DNA of 64,000 bases from Clostridium hydrogenum (GCF_021432385.1 NZ_JAEACT010000004.1:983501-1047500), one strand, 5' to 3'. Counted from the stretch's first letter, positions 42,089-51,497 are shown. A program made the numbers and translations. Notes: generated by a model from the letters alone, not told the origin.

Positions 42089-42934
42089 TTATTTTAAATT
42101 TATAGAAAATTTATATATTTCAGATTTAGGCATATTTCTATCTTTTGCCGTCATTTTTATTGCTTCTTTCTTTGAAAATCCTTCTTCAATGTATTTAATT
42201 ATGTGGTCTTCTACGCTAACGCCATCCCATTTAGCCATCTCTTCATTTTTAATTTCTTCATCACTTTTTCCCTCAATAATTAATACATATTCACCTTTTG
42301 CAGAATTTTCATTATAAAAATTCAAGGCCTCTGATAAATTACATCTTTTTATATCCTCATGCATTTTTGTAAGTTCTCTGCATATACTTATATTTCTATT
42401 TCCTAAACTATCTAGCAAAAATTCAAGAGTATTCTTAAGCCTATGAGGTGCTTCATAAAAAATCAAAGTATCACGTACATTTTTAACTTCTTCTATTACG
42501 GCTTTCCTATCCTTACTTTCCCTAGGTAGAAAACCTCTAAACAAAAATTTTGAAGTATCTAATCCAGAATAAACCAAAGCCGTTATAAGCGCTGTAGGCC
42601 CTGGGATAACTTCAAATTCAACCCCCTCCTCTATACACTTTAATGCAATCACGCTTCCAGGATCTGATATTCCGGGCATTCCTGCATCTGTTATAATCGC
42701 TACGTTTTTTCCTGATTTTATAAGATCTATGATTTCACCGCTTTTTTCCTTTTCGTTAAACTTATGATAACTCATAAGTGCCTTTTTTATATTAAAATGA
42801 TTCAATAACTTTATGCTTTGTCTTGTATCCTCAGCCGCTACAATATCACAGCTTTTTAAAGTTTCAAGTGCTCTTAAGGTTATATCCTGTAAATTACCTA
42901 TAGGTGTACCAACTAAAAATAATTTTCCCGACAT
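42089..42934 (-). CDS. rsmI: 16S rRNA (cytidine1402-2'-O)-methyltransferase RsmI
   Basis: The 281-residue protein has the tetrapyrrole-methylase-type fold with the RsmI start (KLFLVGTPIGNLQDITLRAL), AAEDTRQSIKLLNHF, ITDAGMPGISDPG and FRGFLPRESKDRKA. It methylates the ribose of C1402 in 16S rRNA. It starts two bases after the trmN6 stop, as in the yabB-yabC order of Bacillus. Confidence 0.96.
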   Translation of the reverse strand: MSGKLFLVGTPIGNLQDITLRALETLKSCDIVAAEDTRQSIKLLNHFNIKKALMSYHKFNEKEKSGEIIDLIKSGKNVAIITDAGMPGISDPGSVIALKCIEEGVEFEVIPGPTALITALVYSGLDTSKFLFRGFLPRESKDRKAVIEEVKNVRDTLIFYEAPHRLKNTLEFLLDSLGNRNISICRELTKMHEDIKRCNLSEALNFYNENSAKGEYVLIIEGKSDEEIKNEEMAKWDGVSVEDHIIKYIEEGFSKKEAIKMTAKDRNMPKSEIYKFSINLK

Positions 42935-42936
42935 TC

Positions 42937-43686
42937 TTATTCTCCCATCTTATCTCTTCCATATATTTTTTCTATTTCTTCAGTATATCCACCATCTTCT
43001 GTATGTACATATAAGGGTGCTTCCCATTTTAAAAATTTGCCACCATCTCTTTGCCCCTCGATTAACATTATGTTAGGAGCCTTCTTTGTATTTGGATGTA
43101 TCATTCTAATTGATTTTGGTTCTATTTTATACTTTCTCATGGCACAAATTATATCAACTATTCTCTCCGGCCTATGAACCATGTATAGCCTTCCATTATC
43201 CTTAAGCAGTGTTCTAGAGGCTACAATTACATCTTCGATATTACAGCATATTTCATGCCTAGAAATAGCATTTCTATCATTTTCATTTATTATTCCAGAA
43301 TTATAAAGCTTATATGGTGGATTAACTGTTACAACATCTGCTTTTTCTATGTTTTTAATTAAATTTTTATTTTTTAAATCTCCATGTATAAAATTAATTT
43401 TATCTTTCAAATTATTATATTTCACAGTTCTATTTGCCATTTCCACAAGTTCTTCTTGTATCTCAATTCCAGTTATGGATGCAGCTTCTGTTTTTCCCGC
43501 AATTATAAATGGTACTATCCCCGTTCCACTGCATAAATCAATTACCCTGCTGTTCTTTTTAACCCTTGCATAATTTGCTAGAAGCACAGCATCTATTCCA
43601 AATCTAAAAGCATTCTTTTTTTGTATAACTTGAATACCTTTTAATTGCAAATCATCTAAAGTCTCATCTTCTTTTAAAAAATCCAT
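42937..43686 (-). CDS. trmN6: TrmN6-like tRNA1(Val) adenine-N6 methyltransferase (YabB)
   Basis: The 249-residue protein has the SAM motif VIDLCSGTGIVPFII and the N6-adenine catalytic motif VTVNPPYKLY. The N-terminal FRFGIDAVLLANYA segment is typical of the YabB/YfiC group. It should modify A37 of tRNA1(Val). It is coupled to rsmI. Confidence 0.92.
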   Translation of the reverse strand: MDFLKEDETLDDLQLKGIQVIQKKNAFRFGIDAVLLANYARVKKNSRVIDLCSGTGIVPFIIAGKTEAASITGIEIQEELVEMANRTVKYNNLKDKINFIHGDLKNKNLIKNIEKADVVTVNPPYKLYNSGIINENDRNAISRHEICCNIEDVIVASRTLLKDNGRLYMVHRPERIVDIICAMRKYKIEPKSIRMIHPNTKKAPNIMLIEGQRDGGKFLKWEAPLYVHTEDGGYTEEIEKIYGRDKMGE

Positions 43687-43749
43687 CTATATCACCTCTT
43701 AAATCCTTTATATTATAATTTATTATTGTATTATAATCAAACTTATACA

Positions 43750-43970
43750 TTAAACAAGAGTAGAGAGTAGAGTGTAAAGAGTAGAGTGAAGGATGACTTT
43801 TCTCCGCTATCGCTTTGAAAAATCTAAAAACTTATTTTTGATTGCTTACGCAATCATCCTCTATCATGTTGATCAGCTTCGCTGAACAACATTTAAGTTT
43901 AAGATTTACCTGACGTAAGGAAAGGTAAATCATCCTTCACTCTACTCTCTACTCTCTACTCTCTACTCTA
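43750..43970. repeat. Family A palindromic element, copy A7 (AGAGTAG arms)
   Basis: The left arm is AGAGTAGAGAGTAGAGTG and the right arm repeats CTCTACT five times. The core has TTTTCTCCGCTATCGCTTTG, GATTGCTTACGCAATC, AGCTTCGCTGAACAAC and TTTACCTGACGTAAGG. The unit in both arms is AGAGTAG rather than GTACAGA. Confidence 0.88.
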
Positions 43971-44012
43971 TTTTTAAGATTTGTGTATAAAATAATTCTG
44001 TATTACATCCCT

Positions 44013-44846
44013 TTATTGTCCACTACCATTTGTAACACTAGGTGTTGTATTAATACTGCTATTTCCAATGCCGCTTTGTTCTGCTGCACTAAATTTAGAA
44101 TTAACTACAACTATATCAACTCTTCTATTCTTAGCCATTCCATCTTCTGTATCATTTGTAGCAACCGGTCTAGTTGCCCCATATCCTTGTTCAGATATTT
44201 GATTTTGTGCTACTCCACCACCAACCAAAATATTCTGAACATGTATTGCTCTTACCGCTGATAAAACATCATTAGAATTTTCAAATTCAGGTGCATTTAC
44301 AAGTGGTCTACTATCTGTATGGCCTTCTACAACTATAAGATTGTTTACTGTTTTTAATATTTTAGCTATTCCTACAAGACTTGCTTGAGCATCAGGTTTA
44401 ATATCTGCCTTTGCTGGATCAAACATAACAGAATCCACAATATTTATTACCAAACCTTTTTCTTGAATTATAGTGCTAACCTTCCCACTTAATCCATTTT
44501 GTGCAGTATAGTTATCTATTTTTTGTTTTACCTGTTGAAGCTTATTTTCCTCTGCTTTAGCTGCTCCTGTACTTGCATCTGCTTGCTGCTTTTGTGCCTC
44601 TTGTATATAGCTTGCATTGGCTTTTATGTCGATAGCATCTTCATTAGCAATAAGTGTTTTTCCACTTCCACCACTAATACCTGCTTTTATTGCTTCTGCT
44701 ACTTTTGCCATTTTAGCCGAATCTGCTGTACTAGATGCATACATTACTATAAAAAATGCCATTAAAAGCGTTATTAAATCGGAATAAGTAAGCAGCCAAC
44801 GTTCTGCATTTTCTGGTGGTTCCCCACCTTTCTTCTTCCTTGCCAT
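44013..44846 (-). CDS. motB: Flagellar motor stator protein MotB
   Basis: The 277-residue protein has the plug and membrane helix with the proton-binding Asp in LLTYSDLITLLMAFF. A linker rich in Ala, Lys and Gln follows, then an OmpA-like peptidoglycan-binding domain (VEGHTDSRPLVNAPEF, YGATRPVATNDTEDGMAKNR). It starts two bases after the motA stop. With MotA it forms the stator that drives the flagellum. Confidence 0.95.
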   Translation of the reverse strand: MARKKKGGEPPENAERWLLTYSDLITLLMAFFIVMYASSTADSAKMAKVAEAIKAGISGGSGKTLIANEDAIDIKANASYIQEAQKQQADASTGAAKAEENKLQQVKQKIDNYTAQNGLSGKVSTIIQEKGLVINIVDSVMFDPAKADIKPDAQASLVGIAKILKTVNNLIVVEGHTDSRPLVNAPEFENSNDVLSAVRAIHVQNILVGGGVAQNQISEQGYGATRPVATNDTEDGMAKNRRVDIVVVNSKFSAAEQSGIGNSSINTTPSVTNGSGQ

Positions 44847-44848
44847 GC

Positions 44849-45637
44849 TTATTCTCCCTCTTTTCCATTTTGACTTTCATACTCTTGAAGCTCTTTTTTA
44901 TCCAAGAAGCCCTTCAATTTCTCATCAAGTGTATTAGGATTTATACCCTCCTGTATGCATAATATAGCCTCAATTATCAAGTTCTTTTCTTTCATTTCCA
45001 TGGCATTATATCTTTTAAGCTTACTTGCTGTAGGAAGCCATAAAAGATTGGCAGAACTAATACCATAAAGTGTTGCTATAAATGCACTTGATATTGCTTC
45101 TCCAAGTGCAGAAGTATCCGAACTAAGATTTCCAAGAACAACAACAAGGCTGGTAACTGTACCTATGATACCAAGTGTAGGTGCAAAACCTCCGGCAGCT
45201 TCAAATATAGCTATACCACCTTTATGTCTTTCTTCTATAAGCTCAACACTAAGTTCAAGAGTATCTTTTACAGTTTGAGGCTCTATTCCATCAACAACCA
45301 TTTGAAGTCCTTTTTTTATAAACGGATCTATATCATCTCCAGATATCATCTCTTCAATACTAAGCAAACCTTCTTTTCTAGTTTTAAAAGCAATTTGCTT
45401 AAAATACGCTACTAATTCAACCATATTTGTTTTTGGTTTTGAAAATACGACTTTAAAAACCGCTCCTAAGTTTTTCAATTCAGAAATAGGAAAGGCTACA
45501 CCAATGGCACCAATTGTTCCTCCAAAAACAATTAGAGCTGGTGACAAGTGAAAAAGATGGCTAATTTGTCCCTTATCCATTGTATATCCTGCTGCAATTG
45601 CAACAAGTGCCACTACTAAAAATATAATACTATCCAA
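44849..45637 (-). CDS. motA: Flagellar motor stator protein MotA
   Basis: The 262-residue protein starts at TTG 45637 behind AGGAGG. It has four membrane helices, the cytoplasmic loop RKEGLLSIEEMI and GGFAPTLGIIGTVTSLVVVL at the third helix. The Pro residues of the stator channel are present. The operon motA-motB sits inside the conserved yaaT-yabB cluster, which lacks mot genes in Bacillus, so it was inserted here. Confidence 0.95.
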   Translation of the reverse strand: MDSIIFLVVALVAIAAGYTMDKGQISHLFHLSPALIVFGGTIGAIGVAFPISELKNLGAVFKVVFSKPKTNMVELVAYFKQIAFKTRKEGLLSIEEMISGDDIDPFIKKGLQMVVDGIEPQTVKDTLELSVELIEERHKGGIAIFEAAGGFAPTLGIIGTVTSLVVVLGNLSSDTSALGEAISSAFIATLYGISSANLLWLPTASKLKRYNAMEMKEKNLIIEAILCIQEGINPNTLDEKLKGFLDKKELQEYESQNGKEGE

Positions 45638-45752
45638 ACTTTTCTCCTCCTTAATACCCTTTATGTAGTTATTTAATCTCTTTATATATGTAAATTTTTA
45701 TAATTTAACTAAAAAATAATTTAACTTAAGATTAAAATTACTCATAGTGCTA

Positions 45753-45779
45753 TTATCGTAAAAATTAAATATAAATTTA
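45753..45779 (-). promoter_or_regulatory. Candidate sigma-D (FliA-type) promoter of motAB
   Basis: On the minus strand TAAA, 15 bp and TACGATAA match the flagellar sigma factor pattern TAAA-N15-GCCGATAA at all but two positions. It is about 115 bp upstream of the motA start. The rest of 45638-45942 is AT-rich and shows nothing further. Confidence 0.6.
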
Positions 45780-45942
45780 CAACAATCTACATTTATATTT
45801 AAAATTTATTGACTAGCTTGTCCTTATTTTGTTTTAATATATATATTTCATTATATTATATTTTATTTGTTTTTTCTACAAATTAAAGCTTGCTAATATA
45901 AATTTTGAAACGGTATACTTCTAGCAAAATTGCCAAAAAATA

Positions 45943-45970
45943 AAAAAGTTCGCATAAATGCGAACTTTTT
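45943..45970 (-). terminator. Ferredoxin gene terminator
   Basis: AAAAAGTTCGCAT and ATGCGAACTTTTT pair perfectly over 13 bp, and a T-rich stretch follows on the minus strand. It lies 20 bp after the ferredoxin stop. Confidence 0.9.
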
Positions 45971-45989
45971 ATACAAAACTGCCTATAGA

Positions 45990-46160
45990 CTATTCTTGAA
46001 CTGGAGCTCCTACTGGACAAACGTTAGCACAGTTTCCACATTCTATACATGTAGCTTCGTCGATAACAAATTGAGTATCTCCTTGGCTTATAGCACTAAC
46101 TGGACATTCTGAAGCACATGATCCACAGCTAACACATGCATCTGTTATTTTATATGCCAT
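45990..46160 (-). CDS. 2[4Fe-4S] ferredoxin
   Basis: ATG 46160 (MAYKITDACVSC) follows AGGAGGTG; an upstream in-frame start would add seven residues. The 56-residue protein has two clusters, CVSCGSCASECP and CIECGNCANVCP, each binding one [4Fe-4S] centre. It is a standard clostridial low-potential electron carrier. It has its own terminator. Confidence 0.97.
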   Translation of the reverse strand: MAYKITDACVSCGSCASECPVSAISQGDTQFVIDEATCIECGNCANVCPVGAPVQE

Positions 46161-46294
46161 ATTAACACACCTCCTTACCATCGTTGGTATTTTAAAGCAC
46201 TAATACCCATTACATTGTATCACGAATCCTTGAAATTTGGAACTTATTTTTTTGTCCAAGCCTTACATAAACATTAATGACTTATTTTTCATAT

Positions 46295-46498
46295 TTATAC
46301 AATAATATATCCTAAACTCTCCATTGAGTCTATAATATCATCTAATTTTAAAAGGTATTCATCATATATTAATTCTATTATTGAACTTTTTCTATCTACA
46401 TAACAAGCAACTACGCCCTCATTTTGAGAGATTAAATTTCTTATTTTATTTACATCATTTAAGTTGTTCATATTGCTTACCTTTAAAACAGATTTCAT
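46295..46498 (-). CDS. Small HMA-like protein lacking the metal-binding CxxC
   Basis: The 67-residue protein has the beta-alpha-beta-beta-alpha-beta pattern of heavy-metal-associated domains: SVLKVSNMNN, a helix KIRNLISQNEGV, VACYVDRKSSIIELIYDE, then a helix and LGYIIV. The CxxC metal site is replaced by MNNLN, so copper transfer is unlikely. It starts behind AGGAGG, 14 bp after ricT, and may be part of that operon. The function is unknown. Confidence 0.65.
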   Translation of the reverse strand: MKSVLKVSNMNNLNDVNKIRNLISQNEGVVACYVDRKSSIIELIYDEYLLKLDDIIDSMESLGYIIV

Positions 46499-46512
46499 AC
46501 TAAATATGCCTC

Positions 46513-47421
46513 CTAATCAGCTCTATACAATTGTTTTATTTCTTCTGAACCCTCTTTTTGAATTTCAAGTTTTATTTGAGATTCATCTATACTTCCTTCA
46601 TACTTTCCTGATACAAGAGTGAGCTCATTAATTGGCACTTCGGCAATGGCATCTTCACCTTCTTTATTGGTATACTTTACTTTTACCATTTCCTTTACAA
46701 CACTATTTGACATTACCTCTGCATTTCCATATTCTTCAGTATGTACCACTGAACCTACTTGAGGCAATTTTTTTCTTATACTTTCATAGGTTTCCTGCTC
46801 ATAATTTAGACAACACATAAGTCTACCACAGACGCCTGAAATTTTTGTTGGATTTAAAGATAAATTTTGTTCCTTAGCCATTTTTATTGAAACTGGTGCA
46901 AAATCGCCAAGATGAACAGCACAGCACATAGGTCTACCACAAACACCAAGTCCGCCTATCATTTTTGCCTCATCTCTTACACCTATTTGCCTAAGTTCAA
47001 TTCTTGTTCGAAAAACTGATGCTAAATCCTTAACAAGTTCTCTAAAGTCAACTCTACCTTCCGCTGTAAAATAAAATATTATTTTATTATTGTCAAAAGT
47101 ATATTCTACATCAATTAATTTCATCACAAGCTTATGTTTACTTATCTTTTCACTGCATATTTTAAGTGCTTCTTTTTCTTTAGATTTATTGTCAAGATAT
47201 TTAGCTTTATCTTCTTCGGTGGCAATTCTTATTACTCCCTTAAGAGGACTTACAATATCTTCTTCCTTGATTTCTTTAGGTTCTATCACGCATGTTCCAA
47301 ATTCTATACCTCTTGCTGTTTCCACTATTACATTATCTAATTTATTTATTTTAAAATCTCCAGGCGAAAAATAGTAGATTTTACCCGCCTTTTTAAATCT
47401 AACTCCTACAACCGTTACCAT
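46513..47421 (-). CDS. ricT: PSP1-domain protein RicT (YaaT)
   Basis: The 302-residue protein has the PSP1 domain with two cysteine motifs, LGVCGRPMCCAVHLGDF and GVCGRLMCCLNYEQETY. In Bacillus the Ric complex (RicA, RicF, RicT) binds iron-sulfur clusters, promotes mRNA maturation by RNase Y and assists sporulation and competence. It starts behind AGGAGG, directly after holB, the same order as holB-yaaT in Bacillus. Confidence 0.93.
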   Translation of the reverse strand: MVTVVGVRFKKAGKIYYFSPGDFKINKLDNVIVETARGIEFGTCVIEPKEIKEEDIVSPLKGVIRIATEEDKAKYLDNKSKEKEALKICSEKISKHKLVMKLIDVEYTFDNNKIIFYFTAEGRVDFRELVKDLASVFRTRIELRQIGVRDEAKMIGGLGVCGRPMCCAVHLGDFAPVSIKMAKEQNLSLNPTKISGVCGRLMCCLNYEQETYESIRKKLPQVGSVVHTEEYGNAEVMSNSVVKEMVKVKYTNKEGEDAIAEVPINELTLVSGKYEGSIDESQIKLEIQKEGSEEIKQLYRAD

Positions 47422-47422
47422 A

Positions 47423-48367
47423 TTAAACCTCCTGTATTTTAAATAGCATCATACTATATGTTAATTCACTGCTTACATTACTTTCTATATTGCTTTTGGC
47501 ATAATCTACTATATCCGAAATTTTATTTAGCCTATTCATTGAAAACTGCATAGATATCTTCTTTATATTTTCTATCTTGTCATTATTTATAATCAAGTCA
47601 TCTTTTCCAGTTTCTTTATATACTAAACTATCTCTTATATAGAGAATAAAACATTCAAAAATTTCTTCAGAATATCCCTTATAATTTACCAGTTCTTCGG
47701 AATAGTTAATTACATCTTCGTAATTAGATTTTTTTATATTTAATAAAATTTCTACAATTTTATCTCTTATAACTTTAAGTGAAGTATTTTCAATAAAGCT
47801 CTCGGACCTTCCAGGAATACCTTCACTAAATGCAAGGACAGTCTTAACTTCAGCTTCAGTTAAATTAGGGTATTTATTTCTCACGAATTTTGCCATTTCT
47901 TCATTAGATAACTTTTTTAGTTTATGCATTTGACATCTAGACTTTATAGTATCTAAAAGCCTTCCTGGTGTTTGACACAATAAAAATATAAAAACACCCT
48001 TCGGCGGCTCTTCTATAGTTTTTAAGAAAGCATTTTGTCCTTGAATTGTCATGTAGTCTAAATCATGAACAATTATAACTTTTTTATCGCCCTCATAAGG
48101 TTTTTTACTAACTTCATCAATTATATCTCTAACTTGATCTACGGATATGCTTTTCTTCCCAGATTTTATTTTCCATTCAATTACATCCGCATACTGCTTT
48201 ATTTCAGTTTTTTCTAAAATTTTAGCGGCTAACTCCTGTGCAATTAAACTTTTTCCTATACCATCTTCTCCACATATAATATGCGCATGAGAAAATTTTC
48301 CCTCTTTTATTAACAATTCAAGCTGATTTCTAATTTTCTCATGTCCTATTATATCGCTAAAATTCAT
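47423..48367 (-). CDS. holB: DNA polymerase III delta' subunit
   Basis: The 314-residue clamp-loader subunit has a Walker-A-like IICGEDGIGKSLIA. It continues with VIIVHDLDYMTIQGQNAFLK, TIEEPPKGVFIFLL and the sensor motif TIKSRCQ. The Cys4 zinc module found in many delta' proteins between Walker A and B is absent: residues 45-65 have no Cys. It starts behind GGAGG, 14 bp after the yaaQ homologue. Confidence 0.93.
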   Translation of the reverse strand: MNFSDIIGHEKIRNQLELLIKEGKFSHAHIICGEDGIGKSLIAQELAAKILEKTEIKQYADVIEWKIKSGKKSISVDQVRDIIDEVSKKPYEGDKKVIIVHDLDYMTIQGQNAFLKTIEEPPKGVFIFLLCQTPGRLLDTIKSRCQMHKLKKLSNEEMAKFVRNKYPNLTEAEVKTVLAFSEGIPGRSESFIENTSLKVIRDKIVEILLNIKKSNYEDVINYSEELVNYKGYSEEIFECFILYIRDSLVYKETGKDDLIINNDKIENIKKISMQFSMNRLNKISDIVDYAKSNIESNVSSELTYSMMLFKIQEV

Positions 48368-48381
48368 TAAACTGCCTCCAT

Positions 48382-48711
48382 CTATATTTTTATAAACTTA
48401 TCTACATCCACAACAAATATTGTTGCCCCTCCAACTTCTATATCAATAGGATAAGGTACGTATACTCCAGTTGAACCAGACACTGGAGAAGGTGATGTTA
48501 CAATCTGTTCTCTTGTTTTACATTCATCCTGTATGGTATTTATTACTTTATCGACATCTTTTTCTTCAACGCCTATTATAAGCGTAGTATTTCCTGCCTT
48601 TAAAAATCCACCAGTTGTAGCAAGCTTGGTAACTCTAAAACCTCCATCTGTAAGAATATCTATTAAGTCACCTGCATCATCATCTTGAACAATAACAATT
48701 ATTAATTTCAT
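48382..48711 (-). CDS. darA: YaaQ / DarA-type cyclic-di-AMP receptor (PII-like)
   Basis: The 109-residue protein has the PII-like fold with DDAGDLIDILTDGGFRVTKL, TGGFLKAGNTTLIIG and VSGSTGVYVPYPIDIEVGGA. It matches the YaaQ family, whose members PstA and DarA bind c-di-AMP. The direct partner is unknown. It is the first gene of the yaaQ-holB-ricT operon. Confidence 0.93.
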   Translation of the reverse strand: MKLIIVIVQDDDAGDLIDILTDGGFRVTKLATTGGFLKAGNTTLIIGVEEKDVDKVINTIQDECKTREQIVTSPSPVSGSTGVYVPYPIDIEVGGATIFVVDVDKFIKI

Positions 48712-48863
48712 TTTATCCCCCTCCTATAACTTACACTTTTTTAACATTATTTATTATATATATTTTATCACAATTTATATTACTCTTTACAATTATTTTT
48801 ATTTTAATTATAATTATTATATAATTAAACTGAATATAATAATCAAAAGGTGTGGTGATATAC

Positions 48864-49295
48864 ATGAATAAAGATGAATTTAAAATTGGGACAAAAATAA
48901 AATTTAACTTGAGGAGACCTTATACTAAAGCTGACATCGATTATGGATGTGACTCAAGAGTAGATGGAATGACGGGGACAATAAAGGACCTATGGGATAT
49001 AAATGAATATTGTATAGTAACACTTGATAAGCCGCTAATCTACGGAGACGGAAAAAAGGTTTATGAATACTGGGACTATATATATAATATGGAGCCATTA
49101 ACCGAAGATATTGAAGATTCCATTGATGTCAATTACCGTGCAGCTTGGTTTGAATTAAAGAAAAATATCAACGATGAGTACAAAAATTTATTAAGTTTAT
49201 CAAATAATCCTGTATTAAAACCTCAAATTAATGTTTTTGATAAAATATTATCCTACATGAATAATTATGAAAAAAACACGAACTTCAGCAAATAA
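48864..49295 (+). CDS. Hypothetical protein with N-terminal SH3-like domain
   Basis: ATG 48864 (MNKDEFKIGTKIKF) is chosen, with GGTGG about 8 bp upstream; a GTG four codons earlier would put the start on that site. The 143-residue protein starts with a small beta-barrel-like region (GMTGTIKDLWDINEYCIVTL, GDGKKVYEYWDYIYNMEPL). A helical tail follows. I do not recognise the family. It is divergent from the yaaQ gene and closed by a bidirectional terminator. Confidence 0.7.
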   Translation: MNKDEFKIGTKIKFNLRRPYTKADIDYGCDSRVDGMTGTIKDLWDINEYCIVTLDKPLIYGDGKKVYEYWDYIYNMEPLTEDIEDSIDVNYRAAWFELKKNINDEYKNLLSLSNNPVLKPQINVFDKILSYMNNYEKNTNFSK

Positions 49296-49334
49296 TCTTG
49301 CACCATTACAAGTAATTGAGGTTTATTTACAAAT

Positions 49335-49389
49335 AAAAAAGCTGCCTTTTAAATAAAAATTAGTAACTTTTATTTAAAGGCAGCTTTTT
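49335..49389. terminator. Bidirectional terminator between convergent genes
   Basis: AAAAAGCTGCCTTTTAAATA and TATTTAAAGGCAGCTTTTT form a stem of about 21 bp with A and T runs on both sides. It serves the plus-strand gene and the minus-strand guanylate-kinase-like gene. Confidence 0.85.
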
Positions 49390-49430
49390 ATTTGGCTATG
49401 GTTTAAGATACTTTCTCTGTCTATTAAAAA

Positions 49431-50021
49431 TTATATAATAAACTTCAATATATCATTCTTTATATCATGTATACATTTTTTTAAATTTAAATTATTATAA
49501 AAATCATAGATATTACATTTTTTAAGTTTCTCCTCAGAAAAATCTTCATTATCAGCTAAAAATCTTCTACAAACTTCATTGTAATTTGGATTCATTTGGT
49601 TTTTTTCTCTTCTTATTGCTCTTTCTAATCTTTCTCCATCTTCAACATTTATATAGAATGCAACAACATTATTATCACCAAAATATTTCTTTAAATTTTG
49701 GTAAGATTCTAAGGTAGCTATTAAAATGTAATTATATTTTTCTAATTCAACCTGTCCATCATCTATAGTAGAATAATGCCATTTGCCGTTTATTGTGTTA
49801 TAAACTCTTTCTTCTATTATCCTTCCAGCCCTTTTATATCCTTCTAAAACATCCTCATTAATAAAATGATATTCAATGCCATCTGTTTCATTAATTCTTT
49901 TAGGCCTTGTGGTATACGTTATAATAGGCTTTAGCATTAAAGCTTTGTCATCTCTCAATGCCTTGAATATGGTATCCTTACCCGAACTACTTTTTCCCAT
50001 AACGCAAAAAATTTTACCCAT
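49431..50021 (-). CDS. Guanylate-kinase-like protein in the tmk position
   Basis: The 196-residue protein has a P-loop (FCVMGKSSSGKDTIFKAL), the nucleotide-binding TYTTRPKRINETDGIEYHF and the lid RAIRREKNQ. The TTRP...GIEYHF motif is that of guanylate kinase, not thymidylate kinase. In Bacillus this position next to the decarboxylase holds tmk. This is therefore a replacement or an additional paralogue; the true gmk usually sits elsewhere. Confidence 0.88.
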   Translation of the reverse strand: MGKIFCVMGKSSSGKDTIFKALRDDKALMLKPIITYTTRPKRINETDGIEYHFINEDVLEGYKRAGRIIEERVYNTINGKWHYSTIDDGQVELEKYNYILIATLESYQNLKKYFGDNNVVAFYINVEDGERLERAIRREKNQMNPNYNEVCRRFLADNEDFSEEKLKKCNIYDFYNNLNLKKCIHDIKNDILKFII

Positions 50022-50036
50022 TAATAACTCTCCAAT

Positions 50037-51497
50037 CTATACGATGTTTATTAAATAATTATCTTTTTCACCTTTTTCTATCCCAAGCACTACTGTTTCA
50101 TTATGTAAATAATATTTTATTTCTTTAATTAGTGAACTACTTATAACTTCTCCTGGCATAAGTATCGGAACTCCTGGTGGATATGGTACAATAGCATCCT
50201 TACATATACAACCTTCACTTTCATCGAGACCTAATTGAATGCCTTTTTTATTAAATACTTCCCATGGATTCATTTTTATATTCGGGAAAGTACTTCCTCT
50301 AGAAATATATTGAAAGTTTACATCATCACTCATTCCATCTATTTTTATTTCATCTAAATTACAATTTTTAATCACTTCGTATAATTTTTCAAATTCATCC
50401 TCTGTATTAAATGGCGAGAATATCAGAATCACATTTTGACTATCACACATTTCCGGCTGAATTGAATTATTTTTTAAATGGTTATAAAGTTTAAAGCCAC
50501 TGTATCCCTTAGAAACATTTATTATAAACCTTGTTTTATCAATACACTCACTTTTCTTTAAATCTTCTTCATTTAAAATATGAATTTCTTTAATTGTGTT
50601 TATTTTCTTTAAATATTCATTGCACATTCCTATAAGTTTTTTATATTCTTCTCTTCCAAATTCCTCAATATAATATCTCGCGTAATCCATAGAACTCATA
50701 AGCATATAAGATGGACTAGTAGTCGAGAATGCACTTACATAAAAATCTAGCTTGTCTAGTTCTATATCATCACTACATAAATGAAGATATGAAGTTTGAG
50801 TAAAGCTTGGCAACGTTTTATGTGAACTCATTACAACAGCATCACATCCTAAATTAACAGCACTTTCAGGTAATTCATCGCATAACCCAAAGTGAGCACC
50901 ATGAGCAGAATCTACAAGTACTTTCATTCCTCTCTTCTTGGCTTCATTAGCTATAAACTGAAGATTACAGCACACTCCATAATAATTGGGATAAGTAATA
51001 ATTATTCCTTTAGCATCACTATTTTTATCTAAAACACTTAAAAAATACTCCTCGTCAATTGATAAAGGAGCATTAATATGAGTATTAAAATTATTTTTTA
51101 TATAAACAGGTTTTAATTTTCTCATTATTATGCCATTAAATATCGATCTATGACAATTTCTCTCTACTATTACCTTATCCCCTTCATTAAAGCTTGCAAA
51201 TATCATAGCTAAGTTTCCACCTGTACTTCCATTTACAAGAAAGTATGACTTTTTAGTACCATAAAAATCTCTCAACTTCTCTTGAGCTTCCTTAATAATT
51301 CCCTCTGCATGATGCAAATTATCAAGACCATCTACTTCAGTTAAATCAAATTTTACAACATTATCATAAAACTTTTTACCTGCTTCCGTACATAAAAATC
51401 CTTTCCCTGCCTTATGTCCAGGCATGCAAAGCAAACTATTATTTTCTCTTATATATTTCATAACACCATCTATAAGTGGTAATTTTGACACTCGCAA
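50037..51497 (-). CDS. Orn/Lys/Arg decarboxylase family protein (YaaO-like)
   Basis: The 486-residue PLP enzyme has LCMPGHKAGKGFL and YFLVNGSTGGNLAMIFA, with VDSAHGAHFGLCDELPES before the PLP lysine in VVMSSHKTLPSFTQTSYLH. The C-terminal PYPPGVPILMPGEVI is also typical. It should decarboxylate an amino acid (arginine, lysine or ornithine) to a polyamine precursor; the substrate cannot be read. The start (TTG 51497, or GTG two codons later) overlaps the gin gene by 28 bp. Confidence 0.93.
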   Translation of the reverse strand: MRVSKLPLIDGVMKYIRENNSLLCMPGHKAGKGFLCTEAGKKFYDNVVKFDLTEVDGLDNLHHAEGIIKEAQEKLRDFYGTKKSYFLVNGSTGGNLAMIFASFNEGDKVIVERNCHRSIFNGIIMRKLKPVYIKNNFNTHINAPLSIDEEYFLSVLDKNSDAKGIIITYPNYYGVCCNLQFIANEAKKRGMKVLVDSAHGAHFGLCDELPESAVNLGCDAVVMSSHKTLPSFTQTSYLHLCSDDIELDKLDFYVSAFSTTSPSYMLMSSMDYARYYIEEFGREEYKKLIGMCNEYLKKINTIKEIHILNEEDLKKSECIDKTRFIINVSKGYSGFKLYNHLKNNSIQPEMCDSQNVILIFSPFNTEDEFEKLYEVIKNCNLDEIKIDGMSDDVNFQYISRGSTFPNIKMNPWEVFNKKGIQLGLDESEGCICKDAIVPYPPGVPILMPGEVISSSLIKEIKYYLHNETVVLGIEKGEKDNYLINIV

